Assembly (NCBI GenBank): GCA_009783445.1
Contig: WRFY01000125.1
Location: 41,587 to 105,586, forward strand
DNA from: Candidatus Azobacteroides sp.
GTDB taxonomy: Bacteria > Bacteroidota > Bacteroidia > Bacteroidales > Azobacteroidaceae
DNA length: 64,000 nucleotides
Direction of reading: 5' to 3'
Both the position numbers and the translations under genes were made by a program. Below are positions 50,587-61,058 of this stretch, in pieces (the first letter of the stretch is position 1; every line of letters starts with the position of its first letter). The notes beneath the pieces were generated by a model. That model ran no database searches. It was not told where the DNA came from and was given only the letters and a program-made list of their open reading frames with translations.

Positions 50587-50877
50587 TCAGGTAAAAATAA
50601 TCTCATCAATCACCTTCCGGCCGGCCTGTTGGTTAAGGGTACCTATCAATTGTTCGCGGTGCATCATCAACTCGCTTTTCAACACGGCCGACTTTAGCTT
50701 TACATAAAGCGTCCGGTTTTTGATAAATAAACCGGAAGTATAACGGGTAACAGCGGGATTCATCGTATTCCAATAATCGATCAATCGCGTTTCGGCCAGT
50801 TTATCAGCCATTTGAGGATTATCCTCAAAAAACTGCGCTAAAATTTTTCCGATGGGTTGCGAATCCGTTTTCTTCAT
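50587..50877 (-). CDS. DUF721 (DciA-like) domain protein
   Basis: 96 aa following recF; LIDYWNTMNPAVTRYTSGLFIKNRTLYVKLKSAVLKSELMMHREQLI. Confidence 0.85.
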   Translation of the reverse strand: MKKTDSQPIGKILAQFFEDNPQMADKLAETRLIDYWNTMNPAVTRYTSGLFIKNRTLYVKLKSAVLKSELMMHREQLIGTLNQQAGRKVIDEIIFT

Positions 50878-51983
50878 TTTTTTTCGATGATGGCTCCTCT
50901 ATCTACCTGAAAAAGTTTGTAAGGATGCGACATTCCGGCCAGCGTTTCATCCAAATGTTTGCGGTTGGTATCGGTAATAAATATTTGTCCGAACTCGGGT
51001 TGAGCGACCAATCGGACAATTTGTTCAACCCTACCCGCATCTAATTTGTCAAATAAATCGTCCAGCAACAAAATGGGCGTAGGAGAACCCTTCTGAACCA
51101 AAAAACTAAACTGCGCCAGCTTTAAGGCAATCAGGTAGGTTTTGTTTTGTCCCTGCGAACCGGTCTTGCGAATTAAATATTTGTCTAACAAAAAATTAAA
51201 ATCGTCTTTATGAATGCCTGCACTCGTATAACCCAGCAGTTTGTCCCGTTCGCGTTTTTCAGACAGCAAAGAAGCAAAAGAAGCGCCGTCTAATTGCGAT
51301 TCGTATTGCAAATCTACCCTTTCGTGTTCGCTACTGATAATATTGTAATATTTTTTGAATACGGGTAAAAAATCCAGAATGAAATTTTTTCTTTTTTCAT
51401 AAATCCACTTTCCGTAATGAACCAATTGCTCTTCCCAGATTTCAAAAACGGATCTGTTTTCGGGAGTATCCGAAAGCAAGGCGTTTTTCAACAGAAAATT
51501 TCGCTGCAGCAGCGCTTTATTGTAGTGGATAAGCGCTTGCAAATAAATTTTATCATATTGACAAATAAGCATATCCACAAATTTTCTCCGTTCGTCGCTT
51601 CCGCCTTGAATCATCAAGGCATCAGCTGGAGAAATCATCACCAACGGAATCAGACCAATGTGTTCGGAAAGGCGCTCGTATTCTTTCTTGTTCCGTTTGA
51701 AAACTTTTCGCTGTTTCCGTTTGATTCCGCAATAAATTTCTTCTGTTTCTTGTCCCTCTTCATAACAGGCCTGCAAGATAAAAAAATCTTGTCCGTGCCT
51801 AATCAATTGCATATCGGGGAGATTGGTGTAATTTTTCGTAAAAGAAAGATAATACAAAGCATCCAAAAGGTTCGTTTTCCCCATTCCGTTGTCGCCGAAA
51901 AGGTAATTCATTTTAGGAGAAAAAGAAAGTTCAGTTGCTTCAATATTCTTGAAATTGAGTATCGATATTCTGTCAATAATCAT
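50874..51983 (-). CDS. recF: DNA replication/repair protein RecF
   Basis: MNYLFGDNGMGKTNLLDALYYL Walker A; RKFVDMLICQYD; LLLDDLFDKLDAGRVEQI. Confidence 0.94.
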   Translation of the reverse strand: MIIDRISILNFKNIEATELSFSPKMNYLFGDNGMGKTNLLDALYYLSFTKNYTNLPDMQLIRHGQDFFILQACYEEGQETEEIYCGIKRKQRKVFKRNKKEYERLSEHIGLIPLVMISPADALMIQGGSDERRKFVDMLICQYDKIYLQALIHYNKALLQRNFLLKNALLSDTPENRSVFEIWEEQLVHYGKWIYEKRKNFILDFLPVFKKYYNIISSEHERVDLQYESQLDGASFASLLSEKRERDKLLGYTSAGIHKDDFNFLLDKYLIRKTGSQGQNKTYLIALKLAQFSFLVQKGSPTPILLLDDLFDKLDAGRVEQIVRLVAQPEFGQIFITDTNRKHLDETLAGMSHPYKLFQVDRGAIIEKK

Positions 51984-51997
51984 TCAACCGTTCATCT

Positions 51998-53131
51998 TCA
52001 TTGAATAATTTGTTTGATTGCTCCTGTATTGGGGTAAAAATAAATCCGGATAAGCGCCTTTTTATTTTCTAATAACGAAGGACTTAATACTTGAGTGGAA
52101 CCAAATTGCGTAACAATAGCCGTTATGGAGTAAATTTTTTTTGTTCCGTCATAAATGTTTACTTCCGCTTGTCCCGGAAGATTATAAACAATACTCTCGG
52201 CTTCCTTCGGCTTCTTTTTTGTTCCCGATTCCTCTATTTCGCTCATTTCTTTTTCTCTCGTATTCAAATCCTTCAATTGAATATAAATAGGCCGTCCGCT
52301 CAAGTCATCGGCATCTACCGCTCCATAATAGGTTGAAAAACGAAAAAGAACTTTTTGTTTCCATTCTTCGCTGGGTTCGACAGTCAGTTGTTTCGTGCGT
52401 TTGATTGTTTCGCTCGATCCGGTAAACAATTCGGTCCATAACCTTTCCTGCAAATCCAAGTTACTTAGGATAATCTTCATGGCTTCTCCGTCTTTCGGTA
52501 CATTTTCGACATCTCCCGTCAGGATATCCTGACGGCTTTCTCTTATTTTGTATATATTTTTCGCAGCTACTTCAGCCATTTTACTGGCCGAACCGGCGCG
52601 GAGATATTCTTCCGTAAAAACAGACTGAGGATTTGCTGCCGGCGTATTGGACGTATTGGACGGAGAAACGGCTGGAGCCGTTTTTCGATATACCGGTTCA
52701 TCGGGATATTCCGCATTAATGCTGCAAATAACGCCATCTTCGGTGAGGTACGCAAAAGGAGCGAACGTTTTAGTTTTAAAAAAAATCAGGTACGTTTGAT
52801 CTTTGTTCGGAACGCCCGTTTCGGTCAATGAGATATCTCCCAGCGTATAATACGTCCGGTCTTCCATAATAATATTCGATTCGTCGATTCCCAAGTAACG
52901 GGAAGCGTATTTTGCATACGGGCCTGCTTTCTGCCGAATTTCGTTGTATTCAACCTCTATTTTAAAAATTGTTTTCGGCAGCATGTACTGAATTCCATAA
53001 TTATTCGCTTCCAAAGCGTTCACCTTTACTACTTTGGTTTGAGCAAACAGCGGATTCGCCAGCGAAAAAACGCCCGCAGCAAGCAGAAGAAATTTCTGCG
53101 TATTTGTCCTCATTTTAGTTATCCTATTCAT
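51998..53131 (-). CDS. DUF4831 family protein
   Basis: Signal peptide then NYGIQYMLPKTIFKIEVEYNEIRQKAGPYAKYASRYLG typical of DUF4831. Confidence 0.8.
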   Translation of the reverse strand: MNRITKMRTNTQKFLLLAAGVFSLANPLFAQTKVVKVNALEANNYGIQYMLPKTIFKIEVEYNEIRQKAGPYAKYASRYLGIDESNIIMEDRTYYTLGDISLTETGVPNKDQTYLIFFKTKTFAPFAYLTEDGVICSINAEYPDEPVYRKTAPAVSPSNTSNTPAANPQSVFTEEYLRAGSASKMAEVAAKNIYKIRESRQDILTGDVENVPKDGEAMKIILSNLDLQERLWTELFTGSSETIKRTKQLTVEPSEEWKQKVLFRFSTYYGAVDADDLSGRPIYIQLKDLNTREKEMSEIEESGTKKKPKEAESIVYNLPGQAEVNIYDGTKKIYSITAIVTQFGSTQVLSPSLLENKKALIRIYFYPNTGAIKQIIQ

Positions 53132-53221
53132 TAGGCTATAATTAACTTAACAATCAATATTGCATACAAAAATAAGAAATTTTGTTCCTATCTCATAAAA
53201 TTTGTGCGGAATTTTATTTGC

Positions 53222-55576
53222 TTAGAACGGATATCCGACTGCGATATGCCAAGCAAAATTTTCCTTGAAATTCGGATAAAAGATCGTCCACCGTTCTTTT
53301 CCCTGTTTTGCTGGATTATATGCTTTTTCCCCGCAATCGAAACGTACCAGAAAATAGTCGAAATCGAGGCGCAATCCCAATCCATAACCCAAAGCAATTT
53401 GTTCGAGAAACGTATTCAGTCTGAATTTGCCTCCTTCCTGTCCATCATAATTCTTGATAGTCCATATATTGCCGGCGTCGATAAAAGCGGCTGCTTCCAA
53501 TTTCCAGAAAAAGCGCGTACGGTATTCTATGTTGAGATCCAGTTTGATATCTCCAGATTGGTTGAAAAACGAAGTCGATTCATTGGGAACATAACTGCCG
53601 GGACCCAATTCCCGTACCGCCCAAGCTCTAATGCTGTTGGCTCCTCCCGAATAATACCTTTTTTCAAAAGGGAGCATTTGAGAATTAGCGTATGGGATGC
53701 CGATGCCTCCTCCTATCCGCCAAGCAATGGAATTTTGTCTGTCGATCACCATTGTTTTCGTATAATCAAAATCTCCTTTTACAAATTGGGCGAAAAGCGT
53801 TTCAAATAATTTATAGGAACCGTATTCGTTTTTTTTTCGTCCCAACAAGGAACTAATTCCATACAAGGTATTTCCAGCCAATTCCAGAGAAAAACGAAAC
53901 GAATGGGCGTCTTTGCTTTTTAGCAAGGGATCGAAAGTTGTTTGGAAAAACGAATAACTGGAACCCACAATAAATTGTTCGGTATATCCGAAATATTCGG
54001 CATTGCGGGGCAAATTTTGTTTGAAAACTTCGTCGATACGGGGAAGATATACATAATCGACGCTCAACAAATCGAATTGGTGATGCGCCGACGTATTGTT
54101 TCTCCCCTGCCATTGGTAACGAATTCCTCCCGACAGCAACGTGCGGTCGTATTCGGGTCGCGTTTGATAGTTGAAACTTAAAATAAATTCGGTGGACGTC
54201 CGCATTCTCCGCAAAAAAGAACTTTTCACAAAAGGAAAAAGAATTTTGGGAAGATGAATTGAGGTTTCTCCTCCCAATTCCAAATAGGGATTGGAAAAAT
54301 TGTTCATCGACTCATAAGCTCCGCGCACTTGCATATTGAATGCTTCGGCTCCTCTGAATAAATTTCGATGGGTATAACCGACGGAAGTAGCAACGCCTAA
54401 ATTGCCCGAAGTGTTGGTGCCTTCCACCGAAAATGAAACGGTCTGCTTCTTCGCCGGAATCGTAAAAATGTACGAATCAAGCCATAACGAATCATTGAAT
54501 TCTTTCTGGTTGTATTGTATGTGCGCATTGCTCAACGCGCGCAAATTGGAAAAAGAAGAATGCGTCAAATCTTCCCTCAATTGCGAATACTGTCTTCCCG
54601 GTACAATGAAGCAATTGTCTAACAAAGTTTTCGCCTTCAAAGAAGGCTTTTTCCCTTTGTAATAGAGGGTATAACGATCGCTTACAATGCTGTCGCTTTT
54701 GGGATAAGTATGAATGTCAATCATCTCCAATGGATTGTAATCCAAATAGATATAAACTTTGTCGTAATAAAATTTTTTGAAAGGAGCTATTGTATCGGCG
54801 GCTGCATTCGTTTTCAGCAGGGGTATTTTCAGGGTTAAATCGACAGCATGGCTGTTCAATGAACTATCGGCATCATACGTAATATTTTCTTTATAAAAGG
54901 CATAATATCCCCTGTTCCGTAAAATATTAGTCAACCGTCCTCTTTCGTCATTCAACAGATTTCGGTCAAACAACATTCCTTCTTTTACCAGAGAGGTCCG
55001 CATCGTAGAAGATTCTCCGCGAATCCGAGTAAAAGGTTCGCCTTCTCTTCCATACAATTCCTTGTAAATGGAAGAGTCTTCCACGGCGGTAGCATAGTGG
55101 CGGATATGGTAAGGTTCGTTTCCTTGAATTCGATAAACGACGTTGGCCTTTTTGTTTCGCAAAGAAGTTTTTGAAGCGACGTCCACATGAAGATAACCCT
55201 TGTTGACAAACAATTTTCTGAATTCAGATTCTGTTTTGTCTACCAAAGTCGAATCGAAGATAACCGGTTCTTCTCCAATTTTTTTGATAAACCGGTTGAT
55301 CCACTTTGTAGAATCTTTTCCCGACAGGTTATATACATTAAACATGGTTTTGTACACTCCAAACATTTTGTAATTCGGCAATTGCCTTACATACGGTTTC
55401 AATTCAAGGCTCTTGTATTCCGGAATATCGGATTCTATTTCGACTTTGTCCAAAAGATATTCTCCTTCCGGCACAAATTTAGTCGAACCACAGGCATACA
55501 AACCTATTGTAACCAAGACTATTATCCATTTCAAAAAGAGTTTAACCAACTTTATATCTGCAAATATTTTCCCCAT
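53222..55576 (-). CDS. BamA/TamA (Omp85) family outer-membrane protein
   Basis: Lipoprotein-like N-terminus (YACGSTKFVPEGEYLLDKV), POTRA-like region, C-terminal barrel with RYYSGGANSIRAWAVRELGPGSY and terminal ...HIAVGYPF. Confidence 0.9.
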   Translation of the reverse strand: MGKIFADIKLVKLFLKWIIVLVTIGLYACGSTKFVPEGEYLLDKVEIESDIPEYKSLELKPYVRQLPNYKMFGVYKTMFNVYNLSGKDSTKWINRFIKKIGEEPVIFDSTLVDKTESEFRKLFVNKGYLHVDVASKTSLRNKKANVVYRIQGNEPYHIRHYATAVEDSSIYKELYGREGEPFTRIRGESSTMRTSLVKEGMLFDRNLLNDERGRLTNILRNRGYYAFYKENITYDADSSLNSHAVDLTLKIPLLKTNAAADTIAPFKKFYYDKVYIYLDYNPLEMIDIHTYPKSDSIVSDRYTLYYKGKKPSLKAKTLLDNCFIVPGRQYSQLREDLTHSSFSNLRALSNAHIQYNQKEFNDSLWLDSYIFTIPAKKQTVSFSVEGTNTSGNLGVATSVGYTHRNLFRGAEAFNMQVRGAYESMNNFSNPYLELGGETSIHLPKILFPFVKSSFLRRMRTSTEFILSFNYQTRPEYDRTLLSGGIRYQWQGRNNTSAHHQFDLLSVDYVYLPRIDEVFKQNLPRNAEYFGYTEQFIVGSSYSFFQTTFDPLLKSKDAHSFRFSLELAGNTLYGISSLLGRKKNEYGSYKLFETLFAQFVKGDFDYTKTMVIDRQNSIAWRIGGGIGIPYANSQMLPFEKRYYSGGANSIRAWAVRELGPGSYVPNESTSFFNQSGDIKLDLNIEYRTRFFWKLEAAAFIDAGNIWTIKNYDGQEGGKFRLNTFLEQIALGYGLGLRLDFDYFLVRFDCGEKAYNPAKQGKERWTIFYPNFKENFAWHIAVGYPF

Positions 55577-55684
55577 TTACTAAAATTTCCACGCAAAGGT
55601 AATTACTCCCAGTGAATTCCCTTCAAGTTCGCGACATAATTTTTTACAAGAAACAGCCGTCATTGATTTTCCCGTGGGTTGAAA

Positions 55685-56455
55685 CTATCGAATCATCCCT
55701 GCCTGGGGTATCACATCGTCGATCGGGAGAACGCGTATTTTTTCCTGATAAATGGTGAAATTGGCTACTAAAACGGGCGTTTTGTTTTTGCTTGGCAAGT
55801 GCAGATTTCCATATACAGAGATTATCCGCCGATTTTTCGGCGCTGCATATTGCGTAGTAAACCATCCGTCGTGCATGATCGTATCTCGCCGAACCCAATT
55901 CGTATCGTTGTATTGAACACAAAAAGTGAGAACGGGTTTGATCGAATCGTTTATTCCGATAGTTAGCAGTTTCAATTGGTAGTTTTGCAGGGCATCGAGA
56001 CGAGTCGTATCCAATCGGAATGGCCGGATATTTTCACCCCTCCTCGAACAGAGCATGAAAACTGGCGAAGTTTGTAAAAAAATCGTATCTCGGACCGTTA
56101 ATTCGTCTTGGATTTTTTTCCGTTCTTTCTCCAAATCGCGAATCAGTAAAGCATATCTTTCGGCCACCTTATTGTTTACCTTGACGTATTTTTCCAAATT
56201 GGCATTGTACCAAACCAATGAAGTATCGAAGGTTTGTTCCGATATCCCATGCTTTTGAAATACGGAATGAAGCAATTGCTGTTTCCGTAAAGAATCGGAA
56301 AAAAAGACGGAATTATTTTCCCTGATCTCTATTTCGGCAATATACAGATCAAACAAAACATCTTCCATTTTTTTATCCGATAATACGTTTAGGGGACGAT
56401 TTCCGCAAGCTGAAAATAGCATAACGGGTAAAACAAAGAAAAAGATTTTTTTCAC
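55685..56455 (-). CDS. DUF4296 domain lipoprotein
   Basis: Lipobox LFSAC; KKMEDVLFDLYIAEIEIR; downstream of lspA as in Bacteroidales. Confidence 0.82.
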   Translation of the reverse strand: MKKIFFFVLPVMLFSACGNRPLNVLSDKKMEDVLFDLYIAEIEIRENNSVFFSDSLRKQQLLHSVFQKHGISEQTFDTSLVWYNANLEKYVKVNNKVAERYALLIRDLEKERKKIQDELTVRDTIFLQTSPVFMLCSRRGENIRPFRLDTTRLDALQNYQLKLLTIGINDSIKPVLTFCVQYNDTNWVRRDTIMHDGWFTTQYAAPKNRRIISVYGNLHLPSKNKTPVLVANFTIYQEKIRVLPIDDVIPQAGMIR

Positions 56456-56499
56456 TTTTGTTTACATGTTAAATGATAAATTCTGATTATCCGAAATTC

Positions 56500-57111
56500 T
56501 TAGAATTTGAAACTCTTAGAAAATGTGTTCCGGTAAAAAAGCGCTACAACAAAAATTCCCACGCTAATAAAGGCATCTGCTAAATTAAATATGTAACGAA
56601 AAAAAACAAATTCGGTTCCCCCCGCCCATGGAATCCACGAAGGCCAGATAAATTCAAATAAGGGAAAGAAAAACATATCGACTACTTTTCCATGCAACCA
56701 AGTGCCATATCCTCCTTCCGGCGGAAACAAAGCGGCTACAGAATAAGGCGTACTCTCGCTGAAAATCACTCCATAGAAAATGCTGTCGATAATATTTCCG
56801 ATGGCGCCGGCAAAAATCATGGAAACAGCCAAGATGTATCCCAAGCTAAAATCATTTTTTACCAACTGATAGAGATAGTAAACGATCCACAAAGAAGCGG
56901 CAATGCGAAAAATCGAAAGGAACAGTTTTCCTATTACCTCGATTCCCATGGCCATACCATTATTTTCTACAAACCGGATCAGAAACCAATTTGTAACTGT
57001 TATATCTTCATACAACATCATGTGGGTTTTTACCCATATTTTAACGATTTGATCTGTAAGAAGAATCAATATAATAAGAACAAGGGCGCAGAAACCTTTT
57101 GATAATTTCAT
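56500..57111 (-). CDS. lspA: Lipoprotein signal peptidase (signal peptidase II)
   Basis: TDQIVKIWVKT, GAIGNIIDS, FNLADAFISVG motifs. Confidence 0.94.
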   Translation of the reverse strand: MKLSKGFCALVLIILILLTDQIVKIWVKTHMMLYEDITVTNWFLIRFVENNGMAMGIEVIGKLFLSIFRIAASLWIVYYLYQLVKNDFSLGYILAVSMIFAGAIGNIIDSIFYGVIFSESTPYSVAALFPPEGGYGTWLHGKVVDMFFFPLFEFIWPSWIPWAGGTEFVFFRYIFNLADAFISVGIFVVALFYRNTFSKSFKF

Positions 57112-57489
57112 CTATTTTTGGCCTTGTTTAGCTTCTATACTCAAAGTAGCGTGCGGTACAGCGCGAAGTCGTTCTTTAGGAATCAATTTACCGGTTTCTC
57201 TGCATATACCATACGTTTTATTTTCGATGCGCACCAAAGCGGCTTGTAAACTCTGAATGAATTTCATTTGGCGTTGCGCCAAGCGGCCGGCTTCCTCTTT
57301 CGACAAAGTAGCGGCGCCTTCTTCCAAGACTTTAAATGTGGGAGAAGTATCCGTTACGTCGTTTCCATCGGTATTCATCAATGTCGCCTTCAATAAATCA
57401 TAATCCCGCTTCGCCGCTTCCAATTTGTCCAAAATAATGGAACGAAATTCTTCCAATTCCGCATCCGTATACCGTGTTTTTTCACTCAT
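57112..57489 (-). CDS. TraR/DksA family protein
   Basis: 125 aa; YGICRETGKLIPKERLRAVPHATLSIEAK; single Cys retained of the usual zinc finger. Confidence 0.88.
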   Translation of the reverse strand: MSEKTRYTDAELEEFRSIILDKLEAAKRDYDLLKATLMNTDGNDVTDTSPTFKVLEEGAATLSKEEAGRLAQRQMKFIQSLQAALVRIENKTYGICRETGKLIPKERLRAVPHATLSIEAKQGQK

Positions 57490-57586
57490 GATTTTAAAAT
57501 TTAATTTGTCAAAATTACTATTTTTATTTGAAAATACAAATTATCGAACTGAGAAAGAAGGCTTCAATTCAATTTGATTCAAGCAA

Positions 57587-60500
57587 TTATTCTGTTTTTT
57601 CTACTTTTACCCATAGTTTGAAATCGTCCATATCCAATTCGATTCCTTCTGTTAAGCGCTCCAAACTCACATTATTAGCAAGCACTTGATTGGCAATGTA
57701 TTGCCTATATTCTTCAACCGCTTCGTTGATGCGGGAATCCGATTGGAGGATGACATTGATTTTATCCACAATTTCGTAGCCTTTCGATTTACGGACATTT
57801 TGGATGCGGTTTACCAATTCGCGGGCGACGCCTTCTTTTTTCAACTCTTCGGTCAGAGTAATATCTAAAGCGACCGTCAGTTTTCCGTTGTTTGCAACCA
57901 ACCATCCCGGAATGTCTTCCGAAATAATTTCTACATCGTCAATGGTAATTTCCACTGTTTGACCGGCCACCGGAACTTGGAGGCTGCCGGTTTGTTCCAA
58001 TTTCAAAATGTCTTCCTGGTATATTTCAGTCAAAGCATTCGCCAAATTTTTCATTATCTTGCCGTAACGAGGACCTAATTTTTTGAAATCGGGCTTGATT
58101 TTCTTCACCAGCATGCCGGCTGTATTGTTCACATAATGGATTTCTTTGACATTTACTTCATTCAAAATCAACGCATGGACTGCTTCGATGGCTTCCTTTT
58201 GGCGTTCATCCACCACCGGAATCATCATCGAAGACAAGGGTTGTCGAACTTTGATATTCACTTTGCGGCGCAAGGCCAATACCATGGAAGAGATGTCCTG
58301 CGCCATTTGCATCCGTTCTTCCAAATCCTTATCAATCAAAGATTCATTTGCTACGGGAAAATCCGATAAATGTACAGAATGCTCCCTGTTCCCCGTCAAA
58401 TCCATGTAAAGTTTGTCGGCATAGAATGGAGCAATCGGCGCCATCAATTGGGCAACCGTTTTCAAGCAAACATACAATGTTTGATAAGCCGAAAGTTTAT
58501 CCGCGTCCATTTTGCCGCCCCAAAAACGTTTGCGATTCAAGCGGACATACCAGTTGCTCAGGTTGTCGTTGACAAAATCATTGATCAACCGCCCTGCCCG
58601 CGTAGGTTCGTAAGCCGCATATTGTTCGTCTACTTCTTTCACCACGGAATTCAACAAGGAAAGAATCCAGCGATCAATTTCAGGACGCTCTTTCCACGAA
58701 ACATCCGCTTCTGTCGTATCGAATCCGTCGACATTGGCATAGAGGGCAAAAAATGAATACGTATTATATAAAGTACCAAAAAATTTACGGCGCACTTCTT
58801 CAACGCCTTCTATATCGAATTTCAGGTTATCCCAAGGCGAAGCATTGGTAATCATGTACCAACGCAGAGGATCGGATCCATGAATGGCAATTGTCTGGAA
58901 AGGATCAACAGCGTTGCCCAAACGTTTAGACATCTTGTTGCCGTTTTTATCCAAAACCAATCCATTGGAAACGACCGTTTTGAAAGCTACGCTATCGAAT
59001 ACCATCGTTGCGATTGCATGCAAAGTAAAAAACCATCCACGCGTTTGATCCACGCCTTCCGCAATAAAATCGGCTGGGAATATTCCGTTCAAATCTTTTG
59101 TTTCGAAAGGATAATGCACTTGCGCGTACGGCATAGCGCCCGAATCGAACCAAACGTCGATGAGATCGGCTTCCCGCTTCATCGGTTTTCCGGAAGCGGA
59201 AACCAAAACAATCCGGTCGACATAGGGACGGTGTAAATCTAAGTTTTCCGGATGGAGCGTTAACGGATTTTCTGTCATGAATCCGGCCGCTACCGCTTGG
59301 TTGATTTCGTCGGTTAATTCTGCCAGCGAACCCATGCATTTTTCTTCCGTTCCATCGTCAGTACGCCAAATCGGAAGAGGCGTTCCCCAATAGCGAGAGC
59401 GGGATAAATTCCAGTCTTGAAGATTTTCCAACCATTTGCCAAAACGTCCCGAACCGGTGGACTGCGGTTTCCACTGGATTGTATTGTTTAATTCAATCAT
59501 GCGGTCTTTCATGACCGTTGTCCGGATAAACCAACTATCCAAAGGATAATATAATACCGGTTTATCGGTGCGCCAGCAATGCGGATAATTGTGCACTCGT
59601 TTTTCGATTTTGAAGACCCTGTTCTGCTGTTTCAGCATGACGCAAAGGTCTACATCCAAAGTAGCGTCGTTTTCCGTTAAATGGGGATCGTAGGAATTTT
59701 TCACAAAACGTCCGGCAAATTCGCTGTAAAGCGAAAGATTTATATGGGTTTTTACAAAATCTTCATCCAAATCGGCACAGTTGAAAAATTTTCCGGTCAG
59801 ATCGACCATGGGGCGGCGGTTGCCGTCTTTGTCGATCAACATCAGAGGCGGAACATCGTTCTGTTTGGCCACGCGGTCGTCGTCTGCGCCGAAAGTAGGC
59901 GCAATATGGACCATTCCGGTACCCTCGCTTGTCGTAACAAAATCGCCTAGTATGACGCGGAAAGCGCCTTTGCCCGGATCTACCCAGGGAATCAACTGCT
60001 CGTATTCCATCCCTGCCAATTCGACGCCTCTCCAGGAACCCGCGATTTGAAAAGGTATGAGTTTATCGCCCGGACGATAATCGTTCAGATTACGGTCGGC
60101 TGCTTTTTCGTTGAAATGAGCCGGTACCAAATCTTTGGCCAATATAGCTGTCATGGGTTTCCCACTGTAAGGATTGTAGGATTGAACCGCTACGTATTCA
60201 ATATTTGCCCCTACACAAAGGGCTGTATTCGAAGGCAATGTCCAAGGAGTGGTAGTCCATGCCAAAAAGAAAGCTTCCCCAAAACCGGACATTTCCGGCA
60301 AGGGATTGATTATTTTGAACTGAGCGACGCAGGTAGTATCTTTTACGTCGCGGTAACATCCCGGTTGGTTCAATTCGTGCGTACTCAATCCTGTTCCTGC
60401 GGCGGGCGAATAAGGCTGAATGGTATACCCTTTATATAATAAATCCTTTTTGTAAAGTTCTTTCAGCAACCACCACAAGGTCTCGATATACCGGTTATCG

Positions 60501-60958
60501 CAGGTGATGTAAGGATTTTCCATGTCGACCCAATATCCCATTTGATCGGTCAAATCCTCCCATTCCTTCGTATATTTCATTACATCCCTCCGGCAGGCGG
60601 CGTTGTATTCTTCTACGGAAATTTTTTTGCCAATATCTTCTTTGGTGATTCCCAGCGTTTTTTCCACACCCAATTCTACCGGCAGTCCATGCGTATCCCA
60701 GCCCGCTTTCCGTTGCACCAAAAAACCTTTCATGGTTTTATAGCGGCAAAATAGATCTTTAAGACTTCGGGCGATAACATGATGGATTCCCGGCATTCCA
60801 TTGGCCGAAGGAGGCCCTTCATAAAACACAAACGAAGGAGCATCTTTTCTGATTTCCAAGCTTTTATGGAAAACGTCGTCTTCTTTCCATTGTTTCAATA
60901 TCTCCCGATTGATTTCCGCTAAATCAAATCTGTTATATTCAGCAAATTTTTTATCCAT
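57587..60958 (-). CDS. ileS: Isoleucyl-tRNA synthetase
   Basis: FVFYEGPPSANGMPGIHHVIARSLKD (HIGH) and NKMSKRLGN (KMSKS). Start at MDKKFAEYNRFD; the track's 32-aa extension is the leader with a 21-bp duplication. Confidence 0.96.
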   Translation of the reverse strand: MDKKFAEYNRFDLAEINREILKQWKEDDVFHKSLEIRKDAPSFVFYEGPPSANGMPGIHHVIARSLKDLFCRYKTMKGFLVQRKAGWDTHGLPVELGVEKTLGITKEDIGKKISVEEYNAACRRDVMKYTKEWEDLTDQMGYWVDMENPYITCDNRYIETLWWLLKELYKKDLLYKGYTIQPYSPAAGTGLSTHELNQPGCYRDVKDTTCVAQFKIINPLPEMSGFGEAFFLAWTTTPWTLPSNTALCVGANIEYVAVQSYNPYSGKPMTAILAKDLVPAHFNEKAADRNLNDYRPGDKLIPFQIAGSWRGVELAGMEYEQLIPWVDPGKGAFRVILGDFVTTSEGTGMVHIAPTFGADDDRVAKQNDVPPLMLIDKDGNRRPMVDLTGKFFNCADLDEDFVKTHINLSLYSEFAGRFVKNSYDPHLTENDATLDVDLCVMLKQQNRVFKIEKRVHNYPHCWRTDKPVLYYPLDSWFIRTTVMKDRMIELNNTIQWKPQSTGSGRFGKWLENLQDWNLSRSRYWGTPLPIWRTDDGTEEKCMGSLAELTDEINQAVAAGFMTENPLTLHPENLDLHRPYVDRIVLVSASGKPMKREADLIDVWFDSGAMPYAQVHYPFETKDLNGIFPADFIAEGVDQTRGWFFTLHAIATMVFDSVAFKTVVSNGLVLDKNGNKMSKRLGNAVDPFQTIAIHGSDPLRWYMITNASPWDNLKFDIEGVEEVRRKFFGTLYNTYSFFALYANVDGFDTTEADVSWKERPEIDRWILSLLNSVVKEVDEQYAAYEPTRAGRLINDFVNDNLSNWYVRLNRKRFWGGKMDADKLSAYQTLYVCLKTVAQLMAPIAPFYADKLYMDLTGNREHSVHLSDFPVANESLIDKDLEERMQMAQDISSMVLALRRKVNIKVRQPLSSMMIPVVDERQKEAIEAVHALILNEVNVKEIHYVNNTAGMLVKKIKPDFKKLGPRYGKIMKNLANALTEIYQEDILKLEQTGSLQVPVAGQTVEITIDDVEIISEDIPGWLVANNGKLTVALDITLTEELKKEGVARELVNRIQNVRKSKGYEIVDKINVILQSDSRINEAVEEYRQYIANQVLANNVSLERLTEGIELDMDDFKLWVKVEKTE

Positions 60959-60974
60959 ATCGTCAACACTCAAC

Positions 60975-61016
60975 AATAACCAGCTTTCATAAATTAATAA
61001 CCAGCTTTCATAAATT
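60975..61016. repeat. Exact 21-bp tandem duplication (2 x aataaccagctttcataaatt) in the ileS leader
   Basis: Two perfect head-to-tail copies between the ileS ATG and its promoter. Confidence 0.95.
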
Positions 61017-61022
61017 GAGGTG

Positions 61023-61055
61023 CAAAGGTAATGATTTTTCTTCAAACCAAACAAA
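61023..61055 (-). promoter_or_regulatory. ileS promoter TTTG-N21-TACCTTTG
   Basis: CAAAGGTA at 61023-61030 and CAAA at 61052-61055 on + strand. Confidence 0.65.
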
Positions 61056-61058
61056 CAA

